From contig NZ_WACP01000002.1 in NCBI RefSeq assembly GCF_008973665.1, positions 602,309-666,308 on the forward strand: DNA of 64,000 nucleotides, given 5' to 3'. The notes under the pieces are model-generated. The model was not told the DNA's origin, did no database searches, and saw nothing but the letters and a program-made list of their open reading frames with translations. Source of the DNA: Paenibacillus tengchongensis (GTDB lineage Bacteria > Bacillota > Bacilli > Paenibacillales > Paenibacillaceae). Both the position numbers and the translations under genes were made by a program. How positions within the stretch are numbered: position 1 is the stretch's first letter; every line of letters starts with the position of its first letter. This document shows, one piece after another, positions 9,527 through 20,627 of this stretch.

Positions 9527-9642
9527 AAACGGGAACAAATATTCCTATCCTTTTGTTTTCCGGGTTTCGTATGGACAGGAACCAATCAGAGAACAATTAT
9601 AATATATTTGTATATTTTAGACGATAGAGGGGAGACGGGCAA

Positions 9643-11634
9643 ATGAGTGATCTTGTCGTCAGTACGAAGACTTTTAAACTGGAGTCGGAGTATACACCCC
9701 AGGGCGACCAACCCAATGCCATAAACGAGCTAGTGGAAGGCATACGGGCAGGCAAGAAGCATCAGACGCTGCTGGGCGCAACCGGTACGGGCAAGACGTT
9801 TACCATCGCACATACCATCGCCAAGCTTAACCGCCCTACGCTGGTTATTGCGCATAACAAGACGCTTGCGGCGCAGCTGGCGAGCGAATTCAAGGAGTTT
9901 TTTCCCAGCAACTCGGTCGATTACTTCGTCAGTTACTACGATTATTACCAGCCAGAAGCTTACATTCCCTCCTCTGACACCTACATCGAGAAAGATTCCA
10001 GCATCAACGAAGAGATCGACAAGCTGCGCCACTCCGCGACCAGTTCCTTGTTCGAGCGGCGCGATGTCATTATCGTAGCCAGCGTATCCTGTATCTACGG
10101 CCTCGGTTCGCCGAAGGAGTACGGCAGCCTGCTGCTGTCGCTGCGCGTAGGAATGGAGAAGCCGCGCAACCAGCTGCTGAGCCGGCTTGTAGACATTCAA
10201 TACGAGCGCAACGACATCAACTTCGTACGCGGGACTTTCCGGGTAAGAGGCGACGTGGTGGAGATTTTTCCGGCCTCCCAGGGCGAGCATGCCATCCGCG
10301 TGGAACTGTTCGGGGATGAGATCGAGCGGATTACGGAAATCGATGTGCTGACCGGTGAACTGATCGGGGAACGCGATCATGTCGCTATTTTCCCGGCGTC
10401 CCACTTCGTTACCCAGGAGGAGACGATGCGGGTCGCTCTGGTCAATATTGAACGTGAGCTGGAGGACCGCCTGAAGGAGCTGCGCGACGCCGGCAAGCTG
10501 CTGGAAGCCCAGCGGCTGGAACAGCGGACACGGTATGATATCGAGATGATGAAGGAGGTCGGCTTCTGCTCCGGGATCGAGAACTATTCCGGACCGCTGA
10601 CCTTCCGTGAACCGGGGGCAACACCGTATACCTTAATGGACTACTTCCCCGAGGACCTGCTGATCGTCATTGACGAATCACATGTGACCCTGCCGCAGAT
10701 CCGGGCCATGTACAACGGTGACCGGGCGCGCAAGACCGTGCTGGTAGAGCACGGCTTCCGCCTGCCTTCGGCGCTGGATAACCGTCCGCTGAAGTTTGAG
10801 GAGTTTGAAGAGAAGGTCGATCAGATCGTCTACGTCTCCGCTACACCGGGACCTTATGAAATGGAACATTGCGATACCATGGTAGAGCAAATTATCCGTC
10901 CGACGGGTCTATTGGACCCGATCATTGACGTTCGCCCGACCGAAGGCCAGATCGATGATCTGATCAACGAAATTCGTGAGCGCGTTGCCCGCGATGAACG
11001 GGTACTGGTCACTACGCTGACCAAGAAGATGTCTGAAGACCTGACAGACTACTTCAAGGAGATCGGCATCAAGGTGCGCTATATGCACTCCGATATCAAG
11101 ACGCTGGAGCGGATGGCGATTCTCCGCGACCTCCGTCTCGGTACGTTCCATGTCCTCGTGGGTATAAACTTACTGAGAGAGGGCCTGGATTTGCCGGAAG
11201 TCTCACTGGTGGCGATTCTCGATGCCGACAAGGAAGGCTTCCTGCGCTCCGAGCGTTCGCTGATCCAGACGATCGGCCGTGCGGCGCGCAACGCCGACGG
11301 CAAGGTCATCATGTACGGCGACCGGATTACCGAGTCGATGGAGATGGCGATCGGGGAGACCAAGCGCCGCCGCGCCATTCAGGAGGCTTACAACGAGAAG
11401 CACGGTATTACGCCGACGACGATCAACAAGAAGATCCGCGATATTATCGAGGCGACCAAGGTGGCTGAATCCAAGGCCGATTATCTTACCGGCGTGGAGG
11501 GCAAGCTGAGCAAGAAGGACCGCCGCAGCCTGATGCAGCGACTGGAGGCCGAGATGAAGGAGGCCGCCAAGAACCTGCAGTTCGAGCGCGCCGCCGAGCT
11601 GCGCGACGCCCTGCTGGAGCTGCAGGCTGAGTAA
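9643..11634 (+). CDS. uvrB: Excinuclease ABC subunit B
   Basis: 663 aa, normal length. Damage-verification helicase of nucleotide excision repair: it receives DNA from UvrA and recruits UvrC. Walker A is [10 protein letters not shown], the beta-hairpin region is [20 protein letters not shown], the DEAD-like box is [11 protein letters not shown], and QTIGRAARN is helicase motif VI. The C-terminal UVR motif (about 625-660) is [23 protein letters not shown] at 9643 follows GAGGGGAGACGGGCAA. In Bacillus uvrA follows immediately; here a repeat-filled gap of about 0.5 kb intervenes. Confidence 0.98.
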   Translation: MSDLVVSTKTFKLESEYTPQGDQPNAINELVEGIRAGKKHQTLLGATGTGKTFTIAHTIAKLNRPTLVIAHNKTLAAQLASEFKEFFPSNSVDYFVSYYDYYQPEAYIPSSDTYIEKDSSINEEIDKLRHSATSSLFERRDVIIVASVSCIYGLGSPKEYGSLLLSLRVGMEKPRNQLLSRLVDIQYERNDINFVRGTFRVRGDVVEIFPASQGEHAIRVELFGDEIERITEIDVLTGELIGERDHVAIFPASHFVTQEETMRVALVNIERELEDRLKELRDAGKLLEAQRLEQRTRYDIEMMKEVGFCSGIENYSGPLTFREPGATPYTLMDYFPEDLLIVIDESHVTLPQIRAMYNGDRARKTVLVEHGFRLPSALDNRPLKFEEFEEKVDQIVYVSATPGPYEMEHCDTMVEQIIRPTGLLDPIIDVRPTEGQIDDLINEIRERVARDERVLVTTLTKKMSEDLTDYFKEIGIKVRYMHSDIKTLERMAILRDLRLGTFHVLVGINLLREGLDLPEVSLVAILDADKEGFLRSERSLIQTIGRAARNADGKVIMYGDRITESMEMAIGETKRRRAIQEAYNEKHGITPTTINKKIRDIIEATKVAESKADYLTGVEGKLSKKDRRSLMQRLEAEMKEAAKNLQFERAAELRDALLELQAE

Positions 11635-11744
11635 GAGGGCATATGAGTGTTTAAGCAACGGAACGGTGCTAGAAGAGGCCGTTCCCTTTACCTCTTTTGG
11701 CTTTATGCTTATAAAAATAGATGGTCGGCATCTTGATTCACCCA

Positions 11745-12005
11745 GCGCATCCCGCAGGGACAGCGGCCGCCAGCTTTCCGGCTAATGCCGGAGGGAGAGC
11801 CGATACCTTTTGTTGCGCATCCCGAAGGGACAGCATACCGTTGCACACGCGAAATGTGCAACTACAGCACTTGGTTTACAAGTAACATTGTGCGCATCCC
11901 GGAGGGACAGCACTCCGTTGCACACACGAAGTGTGCAACACCCACCCAGGACGCCGAAAGATCAGCGGTCCCGTCAGGGATAAGCGCTCCATTGCACACA
12001 GTAGC
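11745..12005. repeat. Tandemly arranged intergenic repeat between uvrB and uvrA
   Basis: Core GCGCATCCCG(C/A/G)AGGGACAGC occurs at 11745-11764, 11815-11834 and 11892-11911. The last two continue into CCGTTGCACAC(G/A)CGAA(A/G)TGTGCAAC (to 11862 and 11939), whose GTTGCACAC/GTGTGCAAC arms form a hairpin. A fourth degenerate copy is at about 11965-12005. Together with 12047-12102 this fills the 517-nt gap 11635-12152. The only reading frame across it (11785-12024) simply translates the repeats. Confidence 0.75.
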
Positions 12006-12046
12006 TAAATCCGTCCCGCCGTAACTTCTTCGCCAACCTTGCGGGT

Positions 12047-12102
12047 GTCCAGAGGGCGCAGCCCTTGGGGCCCTCCCTTGGAAGGGAGGGTTTGGGAGGG
12101 AT
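12047..12102. repeat. GC-rich palindromic intergenic repeat
   Basis: AGAGGGCGCAGCCCTTGGGG is followed by CCCTCCCTTGGAAGGGAGGG and TTTGGGAGGG. The nested inverted repeats form strong hairpins. It ends about 50 nt upstream of the uvrA start and looks like a dispersed bacterial palindromic element. Confidence 0.6.
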
Positions 12103-12152
12103 CGAAAATAATTCAAAAGATTTTGGTATTTCACATTGGGAGGTTGTATCCG

Positions 12153-15026
12153 TTGGCGAATGAAAACATAGTAATCAAAGGCGCGCGAGCGCATAATCTC
12201 AAGAACATCGACGTGACGATTCCGCGTGACCGCTTCGTCGTGCTGACGGGACTTAGCGGCTCGGGCAAATCCTCGCTGGCTTTCGACACGATCTATGCCG
12301 AAGGCCAGCGCCGTTATGTCGAATCCCTCTCTGCCTACGCCCGCCAGTTCCTGGGTCAGATGGAGAAGCCGGATGTCGATTCGATTGACGGCTTGTCGCC
12401 GGCGATTTCCATCGACCAGAAGACCACCAGCCGCAATCCGCGGTCTACGGTAGGTACCGTCACCGAGATTTACGATTATCTGCGGCTGCTGTTCGCGCGG
12501 ATCGGCCATCCGCATTGCCCGGATCACGGGATTGAGATTACCTCGCAGACCGTCGAGCAGATGGTGGACCGGATTATGCAGTATCCCGAGAAGACGAGAC
12601 TGCAGATTCTGGCGCCGGTGATTTCCGGCCGCAAGGGTGAGCACAAGGGTGTCTTCAGCGACATCGCCAAGCAGGGCTTTGTCCGGGTACGGGTGGACGG
12701 TGAGCTGCGGGAAGTTACCGAGGAAATCGAACTCGAGAAAAATAAGAAGCATACCATAGAAGTGGTAGTCGACCGTATTGTGATTAAAGAAGATGTCCAG
12801 ACCCGCTTGACGGATTCCCTGGAAATGGCGCTCAAGATGTCGGGCGGCCAGATTCTGGTTGATATTATCGGCCAGGAGGAGCTGTTGTTCAGCTCCAACT
12901 TCGCCTGCCCGGTGTGCGGATTCAGTATCGAGGAGCTGGCGCCGCGGATGTTCTCGTTCAACAGCCCGTTTGGCGCTTGCCCGGAATGCGACGGCCTAGG
13001 CATGAATATGGTGGTCGATCCTGAACTGCTTATCCCCGATCCGGAGAAATCGGTGGAAGAAGGGGCGTTTCTGGCCTGGACAGGCAGCACGTCGAACTAT
13101 TATCCGCAGTTTCTGAAATCGGTCTGCGAGCATTTCAAGATTCCGCAGAATGTTCCGGTCAGTACACTGACTCCGGAGCAGATGAACAAGCTGATGTACG
13201 GAACCGGCAGTGAGAAGATCCGCTTCCGGTATGAGAACGATTTTGGCCAGCGCAAGGATGCGCTTGTGGCCTTTGAAGGAATCGTGCCGAATCTGGAGCG
13301 GAGATACCGCGAGACAGCTTCAGAAGGCATCCGTGAATTTATTGAAGGATTTATGAGTGCCAAGCCTTGCAATACCTGCAAAGGCAAACGTCTGAAGAAG
13401 GAAATTCTCGCGGTGACGATCAACGACCGCAATGTGGCTGACGTAACCGATTTGTCGATCGGAGATGCCCAGGAATTCTTCAAGAATATCAGCTTGACCG
13501 AGAAGGAACAGTCCATTGCGCATCTGATCCTCAAAGAAATCAGCAGCCGTCTGGGCTTCCTCGTCAACGTAGGGCTCAATTATTTGACGCTCAGCCGCTC
13601 GGCGGGCTCGCTCTCCGGCGGAGAAGCGCAGCGTATCCGGCTGGCCACGCAAATCGGCTCCAGCCTGATGGGCGTGTTATACATTCTCGACGAGCCGAGC
13701 ATCGGGCTGCACCAGCGGGACAACGACCGCCTGATTGCCACCCTCGGCCATATGCGCGATCTCGGCAATACGCTGATCGTGGTCGAGCATGACGAGGATA
13801 CGATGCTGGCCTCGGACTATATTATCGACATTGGACCGGGTGCGGGGATACATGGCGGACAGGTCATCTCCCAGGGTACGCCGCAGGAGATAATGGACGA
13901 TCCGAAATCGCTGACCGGACAGTATTTGAGCGGACGCAGATTCATCCCGGTCAATCTCAAGCGCCGGGCCACGGATGACCGCTGGATTGAAATCCGCGGC
14001 GCCAAGGAGAACAACCTGAAGAACGTCAATGTGAAGATTCCGCTCGGTGTATTCACTGCGGTGACCGGGGTCTCCGGCTCGGGCAAATCGTCGCTGGTCA
14101 ACGAGATTCTGTACAAGAGTCTGGCCCGCCAGCTGAACCGTGCGGTTAAGGTCCGTCCGGGTGCGCACAAGGAAATCCGCGGCCTGGAGCATCTGGACAA
14201 GGTCATCGATATCGACCAGTCGCCGATCGGCCGCACACCACGCTCCAATCCGGCCACATACACCGGCGTATTTGACGATATCCGCGATCTTTATGCCAAG
14301 ACCAATGAAGCCAAGATCCGCGGCTACCAGAAGGGCCGCTTCAGCTTCAATATCAAGGGCGGCCGGTGCGAAGCCTGCAAGGGCGACGGCATCATCAAGA
14401 TCGAGATGCACTTCCTGCCCGATGTATACGTTCCTTGCGAAGTCTGCAAGGGCAAGCGGTACAACCGGGAGACGCTGGAAGTGAAATACAAGGGCAAGAG
14501 CATTGCCGATGTGCTGGAAATGACGGTGGAGGATGCTACGGAATTCTTCCAAAACATCCCAAAAATTCACCGCAAGCTGCAGACGCTGCTTGACGTCGGT
14601 CTGGGCTACATTAAGATTGGCCAGCCGGGAACGACATTGTCCGGCGGCGAAGCGCAGCGCGTGAAGCTGGCTTCCGAGCTGTACCGCCGCAGCACCGGCA
14701 AGACGCTGTATATCCTCGACGAGCCGACTACAGGTCTGCATGTGGATGATATCGGCCGTCTGCTTGAAGTGCTGCACCGGCTGGTAGACTCCGGCGAGTC
14801 TGTGTTGGTGATCGAGCATAACCTGGATGTTATTAAGACTGCCGACCATATCATTGATATGGGACCGGAAGGCGGCAGCGGCGGCGGCACGGTGCTGGCG
14901 ACCGGCACACCGGAGAAGCTGATTACGGTGGAGGAATCCTACACCGGCCGCTACCTGAAGCCTATCCTGCTCCGTGATACGGAGCGGACGAAGGCGCTGG
15001 AGCTGGAGCCGACGAAATCAGTGTAA
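12153..15026 (+). CDS. uvrA: Excinuclease ABC subunit A
   Basis: 957 aa from the TTG at 12153, which follows GGGAGG (12138-12143) by 9 nt and gives the usual N-terminus (M)[19 protein letters not shown]. The frame is open back to 12039, but that would add 38 non-homologous residues encoded by repeat DNA. DNA-damage sensor ATPase. Two ABC modules: Walker [10 protein letters not shown] near the N-terminus and GVSGSGKSS in the second half; signatures [16 protein letters not shown] and [18 protein letters not shown]; Walker [11 protein letters not shown] and [10 protein letters not shown]. Zinc-finger cysteine pairs CPVC...CPEC and CEAC...CEVC are present. Confidence 0.98.
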   Translation: MANENIVIKGARAHNLKNIDVTIPRDRFVVLTGLSGSGKSSLAFDTIYAEGQRRYVESLSAYARQFLGQMEKPDVDSIDGLSPAISIDQKTTSRNPRSTVGTVTEIYDYLRLLFARIGHPHCPDHGIEITSQTVEQMVDRIMQYPEKTRLQILAPVISGRKGEHKGVFSDIAKQGFVRVRVDGELREVTEEIELEKNKKHTIEVVVDRIVIKEDVQTRLTDSLEMALKMSGGQILVDIIGQEELLFSSNFACPVCGFSIEELAPRMFSFNSPFGACPECDGLGMNMVVDPELLIPDPEKSVEEGAFLAWTGSTSNYYPQFLKSVCEHFKIPQNVPVSTLTPEQMNKLMYGTGSEKIRFRYENDFGQRKDALVAFEGIVPNLERRYRETASEGIREFIEGFMSAKPCNTCKGKRLKKEILAVTINDRNVADVTDLSIGDAQEFFKNISLTEKEQSIAHLILKEISSRLGFLVNVGLNYLTLSRSAGSLSGGEAQRIRLATQIGSSLMGVLYILDEPSIGLHQRDNDRLIATLGHMRDLGNTLIVVEHDEDTMLASDYIIDIGPGAGIHGGQVISQGTPQEIMDDPKSLTGQYLSGRRFIPVNLKRRATDDRWIEIRGAKENNLKNVNVKIPLGVFTAVTGVSGSGKSSLVNEILYKSLARQLNRAVKVRPGAHKEIRGLEHLDKVIDIDQSPIGRTPRSNPATYTGVFDDIRDLYAKTNEAKIRGYQKGRFSFNIKGGRCEACKGDGIIKIEMHFLPDVYVPCEVCKGKRYNRETLEVKYKGKSIADVLEMTVEDATEFFQNIPKIHRKLQTLLDVGLGYIKIGQPGTTLSGGEAQRVKLASELYRRSTGKTLYILDEPTTGLHVDDIGRLLEVLHRLVDSGESVLVIEHNLDVIKTADHIIDMGPEGGSGGGTVLATGTPEKLITVEESYTGRYLKPILLRDTERTKALELEPTKSV

Positions 15027-15039
15027 CGAAAAATAAGAA

Positions 15040-15068
15040 AGGCCGCGGCACAATGCCGTGGCCTTTTT
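15040..15068 (+). terminator. Intrinsic terminator after uvrA
   Basis: AGGCCGCGGCA, loop CAA, TGCCGTGGCCT, then TTTTT. It starts 13 nt after the uvrA stop. Confidence 0.9.
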
Positions 15069-15100
15069 GCCGCGTAGGGGGTCTGCCCATACGTAAACAC

Positions 15101-15147
15101 AATAATCCCCCGCTCAGATCAAGGGGGCTGAGCGGGGGATTATTTTT
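15101..15147. terminator. Terminator hairpin at the end of rfbC
   Basis: AATAATCCCCCGCTCA and TGAGCGGGGGATTATT form a long stem next to the rfbC stop codon. The T-run is stronger on the plus side, but the position fits the rfbA-rfbC transcript on the minus strand; probably bidirectional. Confidence 0.85.
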
Positions 15148-15148
15148 G

Positions 15149-15703
15149 CTAATACACAAAATTATGCTTGGAATCCTTGAGCAAAGGTGCCTGTTCATCC
15201 TTGGCCGACAATACCGGCTGAATGTCCATAGGCCATTCTACGCCGATCTCCGGATCATTCCACAGAATGCCGCCGTCGCATTCCGGTGCGTACAGCTCAT
15301 CGCATTTGTACTGGACCTCTACATCCTCCGTCAGTGTCATGAACCCATGGGCAAAGCCTTTGGGAATCAGCAGCTGTTTCTTATTCTCTGCAGTCAGTTC
15401 AATCCCGAACCACTGGCCGTAAGTAGGACTGCCCCGGCGGATGTCGACGGCTACATCAAAGATTGCTCCTTGTGTGCAGCGGACAAGCTTCGTTTGGGCT
15501 TTGGGATCAGTCTGAAAATGCAGCCCGCGCAGTGTCCCTTTGGCAGCCGAGAAGGACTGATTATCCTGTACAAATTGTAGCTTCAGCCCCTGCTGCTGGA
15601 ACTTCGCTTCGCTGTAAGTCTCCATGAACCAGCCCCGGTGATCGCCGAAAACGGCCGGTTCAACAACCAGAACGCCTTCCAGATTCGTTTGGGTGAATTT
15701 CAT
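15149..15703 (-). CDS. rfbC: dTDP-4-dehydrorhamnose 3,5-epimerase
   Basis: 184 aa, normal size, from the ATG at 15703 (MKFTQTNLEGVLVVEP). The frame is open for a further 41 codons, but those overlap rfbA. Converts dTDP-4-keto-6-deoxyglucose to dTDP-4-keto-L-rhamnose. RmlC cupin motifs: GDHRGWFMETYS, FVQDNQSFS, TLRGLHFQ (catalytic His region), DVAVDIRRGSPTYG and PKGFAHGF. It follows rfbA by 20 nt on the same strand. The ribosome site is weak, so coupling to rfbA is likely. Partners rfbB and rfbD lie at 38.4-40.3 kb. Confidence 0.95.
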   Translation of the reverse strand: MKFTQTNLEGVLVVEPAVFGDHRGWFMETYSEAKFQQQGLKLQFVQDNQSFSAAKGTLRGLHFQTDPKAQTKLVRCTQGAIFDVAVDIRRGSPTYGQWFGIELTAENKKQLLIPKGFAHGFMTLTEDVEVQYKCDELYAPECDGGILWNDPEIGVEWPMDIQPVLSAKDEQAPLLKDSKHNFVY

Positions 15704-15723
15704 CGCAGTCACTCGCTTCGCTT

Positions 15724-16602
15724 TTAATATTGGATTTTCCCGGTGGCTACCTTGATCAGATATTGTCCATACCCGGTCTTGCTCAGCTTCTGCCCGCATT
15801 CCAGCAGATGCTCTTTCGTAATCCATCCGTTAATATATGCAATTTCTTCCGGCGCGGAGATCTTGATGCCCTGATGATCTTCAATAGTCCGCACAAAATT
15901 GGTCGCGTCAACCAGACTTTGATGCGTTCCGGTATCCAGCCAGGTAAAGCCGCGGCCCAGCAGGGCCACGTCCAGCTCGCCCATTTTCAGATAAGCTTCG
16001 TTGATCGAAGTGATCTCAAGCTCGCCCCGAGGTGATGGCTTAACTTCTTTAGCCAGAGACACTACGCGGTTATCATAGAAATAGAGCCCGGTAATGGCGT
16101 AATTGGATTTTGGATGCTCAGGTTTCTCCTCTACGCTAAGCACCTTGCCGTCGGCATCGAATTCGACTACGCCGAAGCGTTCGGGGTCCGTTACGTGATA
16201 GCCGAATACAGTGGCACCGTGTTTTTTCGCGGCTGCTTTTTTGAGAAGTTTGGTCATGCCGTTCCCATAATAAATGTTATCTCCAAGGATCATGGCGACA
16301 GAGTCATCGCCAATAAAGGACTCCCCCAAAAGAAACGCCTGCGCCAACCCGTCCGGACTGGGCTGAACAGTGTACTGCAGCGAAATCCCAAAGTGTGAAC
16401 CGTCGCCGAACAGGTTTTCAAAACGCGGTGTATCTTCTTCAGTAGAGATTATGAGAATGTCTCTAATGCCTGCCAGCATCAGGGTAGACAACGGGTAGTA
16501 AATCATCGGCTTATCGTAAACCGGCAGCAATTGTTTGCTCGTTACCATCGTAAGAGGATAAAGACGGGAACCGCTTCCTCCCGCAAGAATTATGCCTTTC
16601 AT
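15724..16602 (-). CDS. rfbA: Glucose-1-phosphate thymidylyltransferase
   Basis: 292 aa, normal RmlA length. Makes dTDP-glucose from dTTP and glucose 1-phosphate, the first step of dTDP-L-rhamnose synthesis. Seen: [20 protein letters not shown] (nucleotide-binding loop), [45 protein letters not shown] and [11 protein letters not shown]. The first gene of a two-gene operon with rfbC. The upstream gap 16603-16841 separates it from the divergent U32-family gene and holds both promoters. Confidence 0.96.
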   Translation of the reverse strand: MKGIILAGGSGSRLYPLTMVTSKQLLPVYDKPMIYYPLSTLMLAGIRDILIISTEEDTPRFENLFGDGSHFGISLQYTVQPSPDGLAQAFLLGESFIGDDSVAMILGDNIYYGNGMTKLLKKAAAKKHGATVFGYHVTDPERFGVVEFDADGKVLSVEEKPEHPKSNYAITGLYFYDNRVVSLAKEVKPSPRGELEITSINEAYLKMGELDVALLGRGFTWLDTGTHQSLVDATNFVRTIEDHQGIKISAPEEIAYINGWITKEHLLECGQKLSKTGYGQYLIKVATGKIQY

Positions 16603-16841
16603 ACAGAACGATCTCTCCTTGCATGATATGAATTCCGGTATGGGTATATCCTGATTACACTTGATATTTTACGCTGCGGATTCTTGATCTGTCCATTGAA
16701 GAAAGGACTTTCCAGATGGAAGGTTAGAAATAGATAACCAAAGCTTGCTAAATTACTGGTAGACCACTGTGATATTTGATACAATTAATAAGTTACAGGT
16801 ATGGAAATGACCCGCCACTGCGGCGGTTTAGGAGGATATAA

Positions 16842-19361
16842 ATGAACAAGCAAGACATACGCAGGGAAGACGTGGAGCTGCTGGCTCCGGCCGGGGACTG
16901 GGACTGCATGCGTGCGGCGGTGGCCAACGGGGCGGATGCCGTCTTTTTTGGCGTAGAGAAGTTTAATGCCCGGGCGAGAGCGAATAATTTCCGGATGGAC
17001 GAGCTGCCGGAGATTATGGCTTTTCTGCACAGCTATGGTGTAAAAGGGTTTCTGACCTTCAATATATTAGTCTTTGAAAATGAACTGCAGGATGCCAAGG
17101 AATTGATCGATGCTTGTGTGGATGCCGGTGTAGATGCAGTTATCGTACAGGATCTGGGTCTGGTAAAAATGATCCGCGAGATTTCGCCCGATTTTCCGAT
17201 TCACGGTTCTACGCAGATGACCATTACCTCTCCGGAGGCGGTCGAGTTTACTAAGCCTTTTGAAATTGAGCGCGTTGTGCTTGGCCGCGAGAACAACCTG
17301 AAGCAAATCCGGACGATCGGCGAGCAAGCCCGCCTGCCGATGGAAGTATTTGTACACGGGGCACTGTGTGTCTCTTACTCGGGTCAGTGTCTGACCTCGG
17401 AAATGTGGGGTGGCCGCTCGGCGAACCGCGGGGAATGCGCCCAGGCGTGCCGCCTTCCATACGACTTGATGGTGGACGGTGAAGTGAAGCCGATGGGTGA
17501 CATCGCTTATCTGCTTTCGCCTAAAGACTTGGCAGCCATTGATCTGATGCCAGAATTAATTGAAGCGGGCGTCACTTCCTTCAAAATTGAAGGCAGACTC
17601 AAGAGTCCTGAATATGTAGCCAACGTAGTAGGCAAATACCGCAAAGCGATCGACCGTTATTTTGACGGGGAATGGTCCAAGCCGACCAAAGAGGAAATGC
17701 GTGAGCTGCAGCAAAGCTTCTCCCGCGGTTTTACCCACGGTTTCCTGGAAGGCACGAATAACAAGAAGCTGGTGGACGGGAGCTTCCCGAAAAGCCGGGG
17801 CGTCTATCTGGGCACAGTTGAGCAGATTCTCCGCGACGGTGTTGTCTGCAAAATCAATGCGCCGCTGAAGCGGGGCGACGGTATTGTGTTTGACGCCGGC
17901 GATCCGACCAAGAAGGAAGAAGGCGGCCGCGTGTACGATCTGCGCCGCAAAGGCGTGAAGCTGGAAGGCGAAGCCGGAGAAGGCTGGATCATTGACATTG
18001 TGCCTGGCCGCAATGACGTTGACCTGCGCCGCTTGCATGTCGGGGACCGCATCTGGAAGACGAATGACCCGGCGCTGGATAAGGCGCTGCGCCAGACCTT
18101 TGAGACCGAGAAGCCGTACCGCGTCTTCCCGGTGCATGTCCAGGTCTCCGGCCGGGCCGGCGAGCCGCTGTCCACGTGGTGGACCGATGTGCAGAAGGGC
18201 ATTACGGTCCAGGTCGACTCGGAGCTGCCGTTGGATACTGCGCAGAAGCGTCCGATGGATGCCGTTCTGCTGGAAGAGCAGTTCGGCCGCCTCGGCGGCA
18301 CGATATTCCAGCTCGAGGGACTTACGTCGGAGCTGGAAGGTGACGTGATCGTGCCGATGCGCGAGCTGAACAGCATCCGCCGCCGCGCGGTGGAGCTGCT
18401 TGCGGGCGAGCGCCCGAAGCCGCCCGTCTACGTGAAACGGGCGGCTGAGGTGTACGGCGACGCTGCCCACCGGGGCGCCGCCGCCGTGCGCGGTGAAGCA
18501 GAGCTCACCGCGCTGTGCCGCAGCCTGCCGCAGGTGCAGGCTGCGCTCGAGGCCGGCGTGAAGAGCATCTACGCCGACTTCGAGTTCATCAAGCAGTTCC
18601 CGGCGGCGGTGGACGCCGTACGGGCGGCCGGCGCTTCAATCGCGCTGGCGACGCCACGGATTCATATGCCCGGCGAGAATGGCTACCACGCGAACATCCT
18701 GCGTTTGCAGCCGGATGCCGTGCTGGTACGCAATACCGGCGCGCTGTATTATTACCTGCGCCGCCGCCAGGAGCAGCCGGATGCCGTACATCCGCGCCTG
18801 ATCGGCGACTTCTCGCTGAATATCGCCAACCATAAGGCGGTCGATCTGTTCCTGGAGGCCGGCTGCGATATGGTTACGCCGTCCTACGATCTGAACATTC
18901 AACAGATGGTCGATCTGCTGGGACATAGTGACACCTCGCGGATGGAGGTTGTCATCCATCAGCATCTGCCGATGTTCCACACCGAACACTGTGTCTACTG
19001 CACCTTCCTCAGTGAAGGTACAGATTACACGAACTGCGGCCGTCCATGCGAAGACCATCGCGCTTCCCTGCAGGACCGCATCGGCATGTCCCATCCGGTA
19101 CGTGTGGACGAAGGTTGCCGCAACACCGTCTACAACGCCGTCGAGCAGTCAGGTGCGGAATACTTGAACAATTTCAAAGAGCTTGGCGTATCCTCCTACC
19201 GGGTTGAATTCCTGGAAGAGACTCCGGAACAGGTTGCTGAGGTGATCAGCCTGTACAGACGGGCGCTCCGTGGGGAGATTTCGGGAACACAGGTCTGGAA
19301 GACGCTGAAGGCGACCAATCAGCTCGGGGTTACGCGCGGGCAGCTGGTGAATGCGAAATAA
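16842..19361 (+). CDS. Peptidase U32 family protein (YdcP/RlhA-like), two-domain form
   Basis: 839 aa, start ATG after GGAGG. The N-terminal U32 region begins VELLAPAGDWDCMRAAVANG and contains FVHGALCVSYSGQCLTS, the ECAQACRLPYDL cysteine cluster and SFKIEGRLKSPEYVA, the U32 signature. The middle part (about 330-520) resembles the DUF3656 region. The C-terminal part (about 560-830) is a second TIM-barrel-like region with a Cys-rich segment (HTEHCVYCTFLSE, NCGRPCEDH). The family includes so-called collagenases, but several members are RNA-modifying; E. coli RlhA hydroxylates 23S rRNA. I therefore favour a tRNA/rRNA modification role over proteolysis; this is inference. Confidence 0.85.
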   Translation: MNKQDIRREDVELLAPAGDWDCMRAAVANGADAVFFGVEKFNARARANNFRMDELPEIMAFLHSYGVKGFLTFNILVFENELQDAKELIDACVDAGVDAVIVQDLGLVKMIREISPDFPIHGSTQMTITSPEAVEFTKPFEIERVVLGRENNLKQIRTIGEQARLPMEVFVHGALCVSYSGQCLTSEMWGGRSANRGECAQACRLPYDLMVDGEVKPMGDIAYLLSPKDLAAIDLMPELIEAGVTSFKIEGRLKSPEYVANVVGKYRKAIDRYFDGEWSKPTKEEMRELQQSFSRGFTHGFLEGTNNKKLVDGSFPKSRGVYLGTVEQILRDGVVCKINAPLKRGDGIVFDAGDPTKKEEGGRVYDLRRKGVKLEGEAGEGWIIDIVPGRNDVDLRRLHVGDRIWKTNDPALDKALRQTFETEKPYRVFPVHVQVSGRAGEPLSTWWTDVQKGITVQVDSELPLDTAQKRPMDAVLLEEQFGRLGGTIFQLEGLTSELEGDVIVPMRELNSIRRRAVELLAGERPKPPVYVKRAAEVYGDAAHRGAAAVRGEAELTALCRSLPQVQAALEAGVKSIYADFEFIKQFPAAVDAVRAAGASIALATPRIHMPGENGYHANILRLQPDAVLVRNTGALYYYLRRRQEQPDAVHPRLIGDFSLNIANHKAVDLFLEAGCDMVTPSYDLNIQQMVDLLGHSDTSRMEVVIHQHLPMFHTEHCVYCTFLSEGTDYTNCGRPCEDHRASLQDRIGMSHPVRVDEGCRNTVYNAVEQSGAEYLNNFKELGVSSYRVEFLEETPEQVAEVISLYRRALRGEISGTQVWKTLKATNQLGVTRGQLVNAK

Positions 19362-19375
19362 CTTGGGTTGATATT

Positions 19376-19420
19376 AGCCGTGTGATAAGGGGGATGAACT
19401 CCCTGAATCACACGGCTTTT
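19376..19420 (+). terminator. Intrinsic terminator after the U32-family gene
   Basis: AGCCGTGTGAT...ATCACACGGCT with an internal GGGG/CCC pairing, followed by TTTT, starting 14 nt after the stop. Confidence 0.85.
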
Positions 19421-19489
19421 AAATATCCGGCAGTACATATCAGTCGTTTACTAATTTATACAAATGATCTGCCAATTACCGATGATAAC

Positions 19490-19498
19490 TGCTATAAT
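19490..19498 (+). promoter_or_regulatory. Extended -10 promoter of galU
   Basis: TGCTATAAT is a perfect TGnTATAAT extended -10 element, 70 nt upstream of the galU start; no convincing -35 is needed. Confidence 0.6.
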
Positions 19499-19568
19499 TA
19501 AAACAATTATGCCATTTTACATTGGTTGATTCGGAAATGGTGACAAGAAGATTAGAAGGAGCTATGAG

Positions 19569-20456
19569 ATGAAAATCCGTAAAGCGATTATACCCGCAGC
19601 TGGTCTAGGCACTCGCTTTCTGCCTGCGACTAAGGCGATGCCTAAAGAAATGCTTCCAATTGTCGATAAGCCTACCATCCAATATATTGTTGAAGAAGCC
19701 GTTGCATCGGGGATCGAAGATATTATTATCGTTACCGGTAAAGGCAAACGCGCCATCGAGGATCATTTTGACAATTCATTTGAGCTGGAATTCAACCTGG
19801 CCGAGAAACAAAAATGGCAGCTGCTGGAGTCCGTACGCAAATCCTCTGAAATGGCGGATATTCACTACATCCGACAGAAAGAACCGCGCGGCCTGGGGCA
19901 CGCTATCTGGTGCGCACGCAAGTTCATCGGAGATGAGCCGTTTGCAGTATTGCTGGGCGACGATATTGTCGAAGCGGATAAACCCTGCCTGAAGCAGATG
20001 ATTGAAGTATACGATCAATATAAGTCCTCAATCGTAGGCGTACAGCAAGTGCCATGGGAAGAGGTCTCCAGATATGGCCTGGTGGACGGTGCTCCACTGG
20101 CAGATCGGGTATACAAGGCCAACCGCCTGGTGGAAAAGCCGAAGCGAGAGGATGCTCCTTCCAACCTGGCCATCCTCGGCCGGTATATTCTGACTCCGCG
20201 AATTTTCGACATGCTGGAAGAGCAGCAGGTCGGTGTCGGTGGAGAGATTCAACTTACCGATGCCATCGCGCGGTTAAGCGAAGTAGAGCGGATTATCGCC
20301 TATGACTTTGAAGGCAACCGTCATGATGTCGGGGAGAAAATGGGTTTCATCCAGACCACCATTCATTATGCGTTACAGCATGAGGAGCTTAAGGAAGGGC
20401 TGCTGGATTATCTGCAGGAAGTGATTGAGAAGGAGACAAAAGAAGCTGCTAAGTAA
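19569..20456 (+). CDS. galU: UTP-glucose-1-phosphate uridylyltransferase
   Basis: 295 aa, usual length. Makes UDP-glucose for cell-wall, teichoic acid and exopolysaccharide synthesis. Motifs: [68 protein letters not shown] and [20 protein letters not shown]. Monocistronic between two terminators and directly upstream of the polysaccharide island. Its UDP-glucose would feed the sugar-phosphate transferase encoded at 42859. Confidence 0.96.
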   Translation: MKIRKAIIPAAGLGTRFLPATKAMPKEMLPIVDKPTIQYIVEEAVASGIEDIIIVTGKGKRAIEDHFDNSFELEFNLAEKQKWQLLESVRKSSEMADIHYIRQKEPRGLGHAIWCARKFIGDEPFAVLLGDDIVEADKPCLKQMIEVYDQYKSSIVGVQQVPWEEVSRYGLVDGAPLADRVYKANRLVEKPKREDAPSNLAILGRYILTPRIFDMLEEQQVGVGGEIQLTDAIARLSEVERIIAYDFEGNRHDVGEKMGFIQTTIHYALQHEELKEGLLDYLQEVIEKETKEAAK

Positions 20457-20585
20457 GCTGACGAGACAGTTTTGAACGCTGGTTCTGATGGCTACCAGCT
20501 CGAATGTATGAAGCTGACGGCAAGAGTATCGAAAGCCGATCCAGACAGATGCCGGCGCCTATAATGTTTTAATTACAAAAGCAAT

Positions 20586-20627
20586 GGCCTGCGGATTCAC
20601 TTTAGCAGTGAGGTCGCAGGCCTTATT
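20586..20627 (+). terminator. Intrinsic terminator after galU
   Basis: GGCCTGCG...CGCAGGCC with an inner TCACT/AGTGA stem, then TTATTT. Confidence 0.8.

Noticed and set aside
11785..12024. 79-codon frame between uvrB and uvrA
   Set aside because: It runs through several copies of an intergenic DNA repeat and its peptide repeats simply mirror them; no ribosome site and no family.
12039..12152. 38-residue N-terminal extension of UvrA
   Set aside because: Encoded by the palindromic repeat; the TTG at 12153 has its own ribosome site and gives the family N-terminus.
13677..14849. 390-codon minus-strand frame inside uvrA
   Set aside because: Shadow of the uvrA coding frame in GC-rich DNA; the plus strand encodes clear UvrA motifs throughout.
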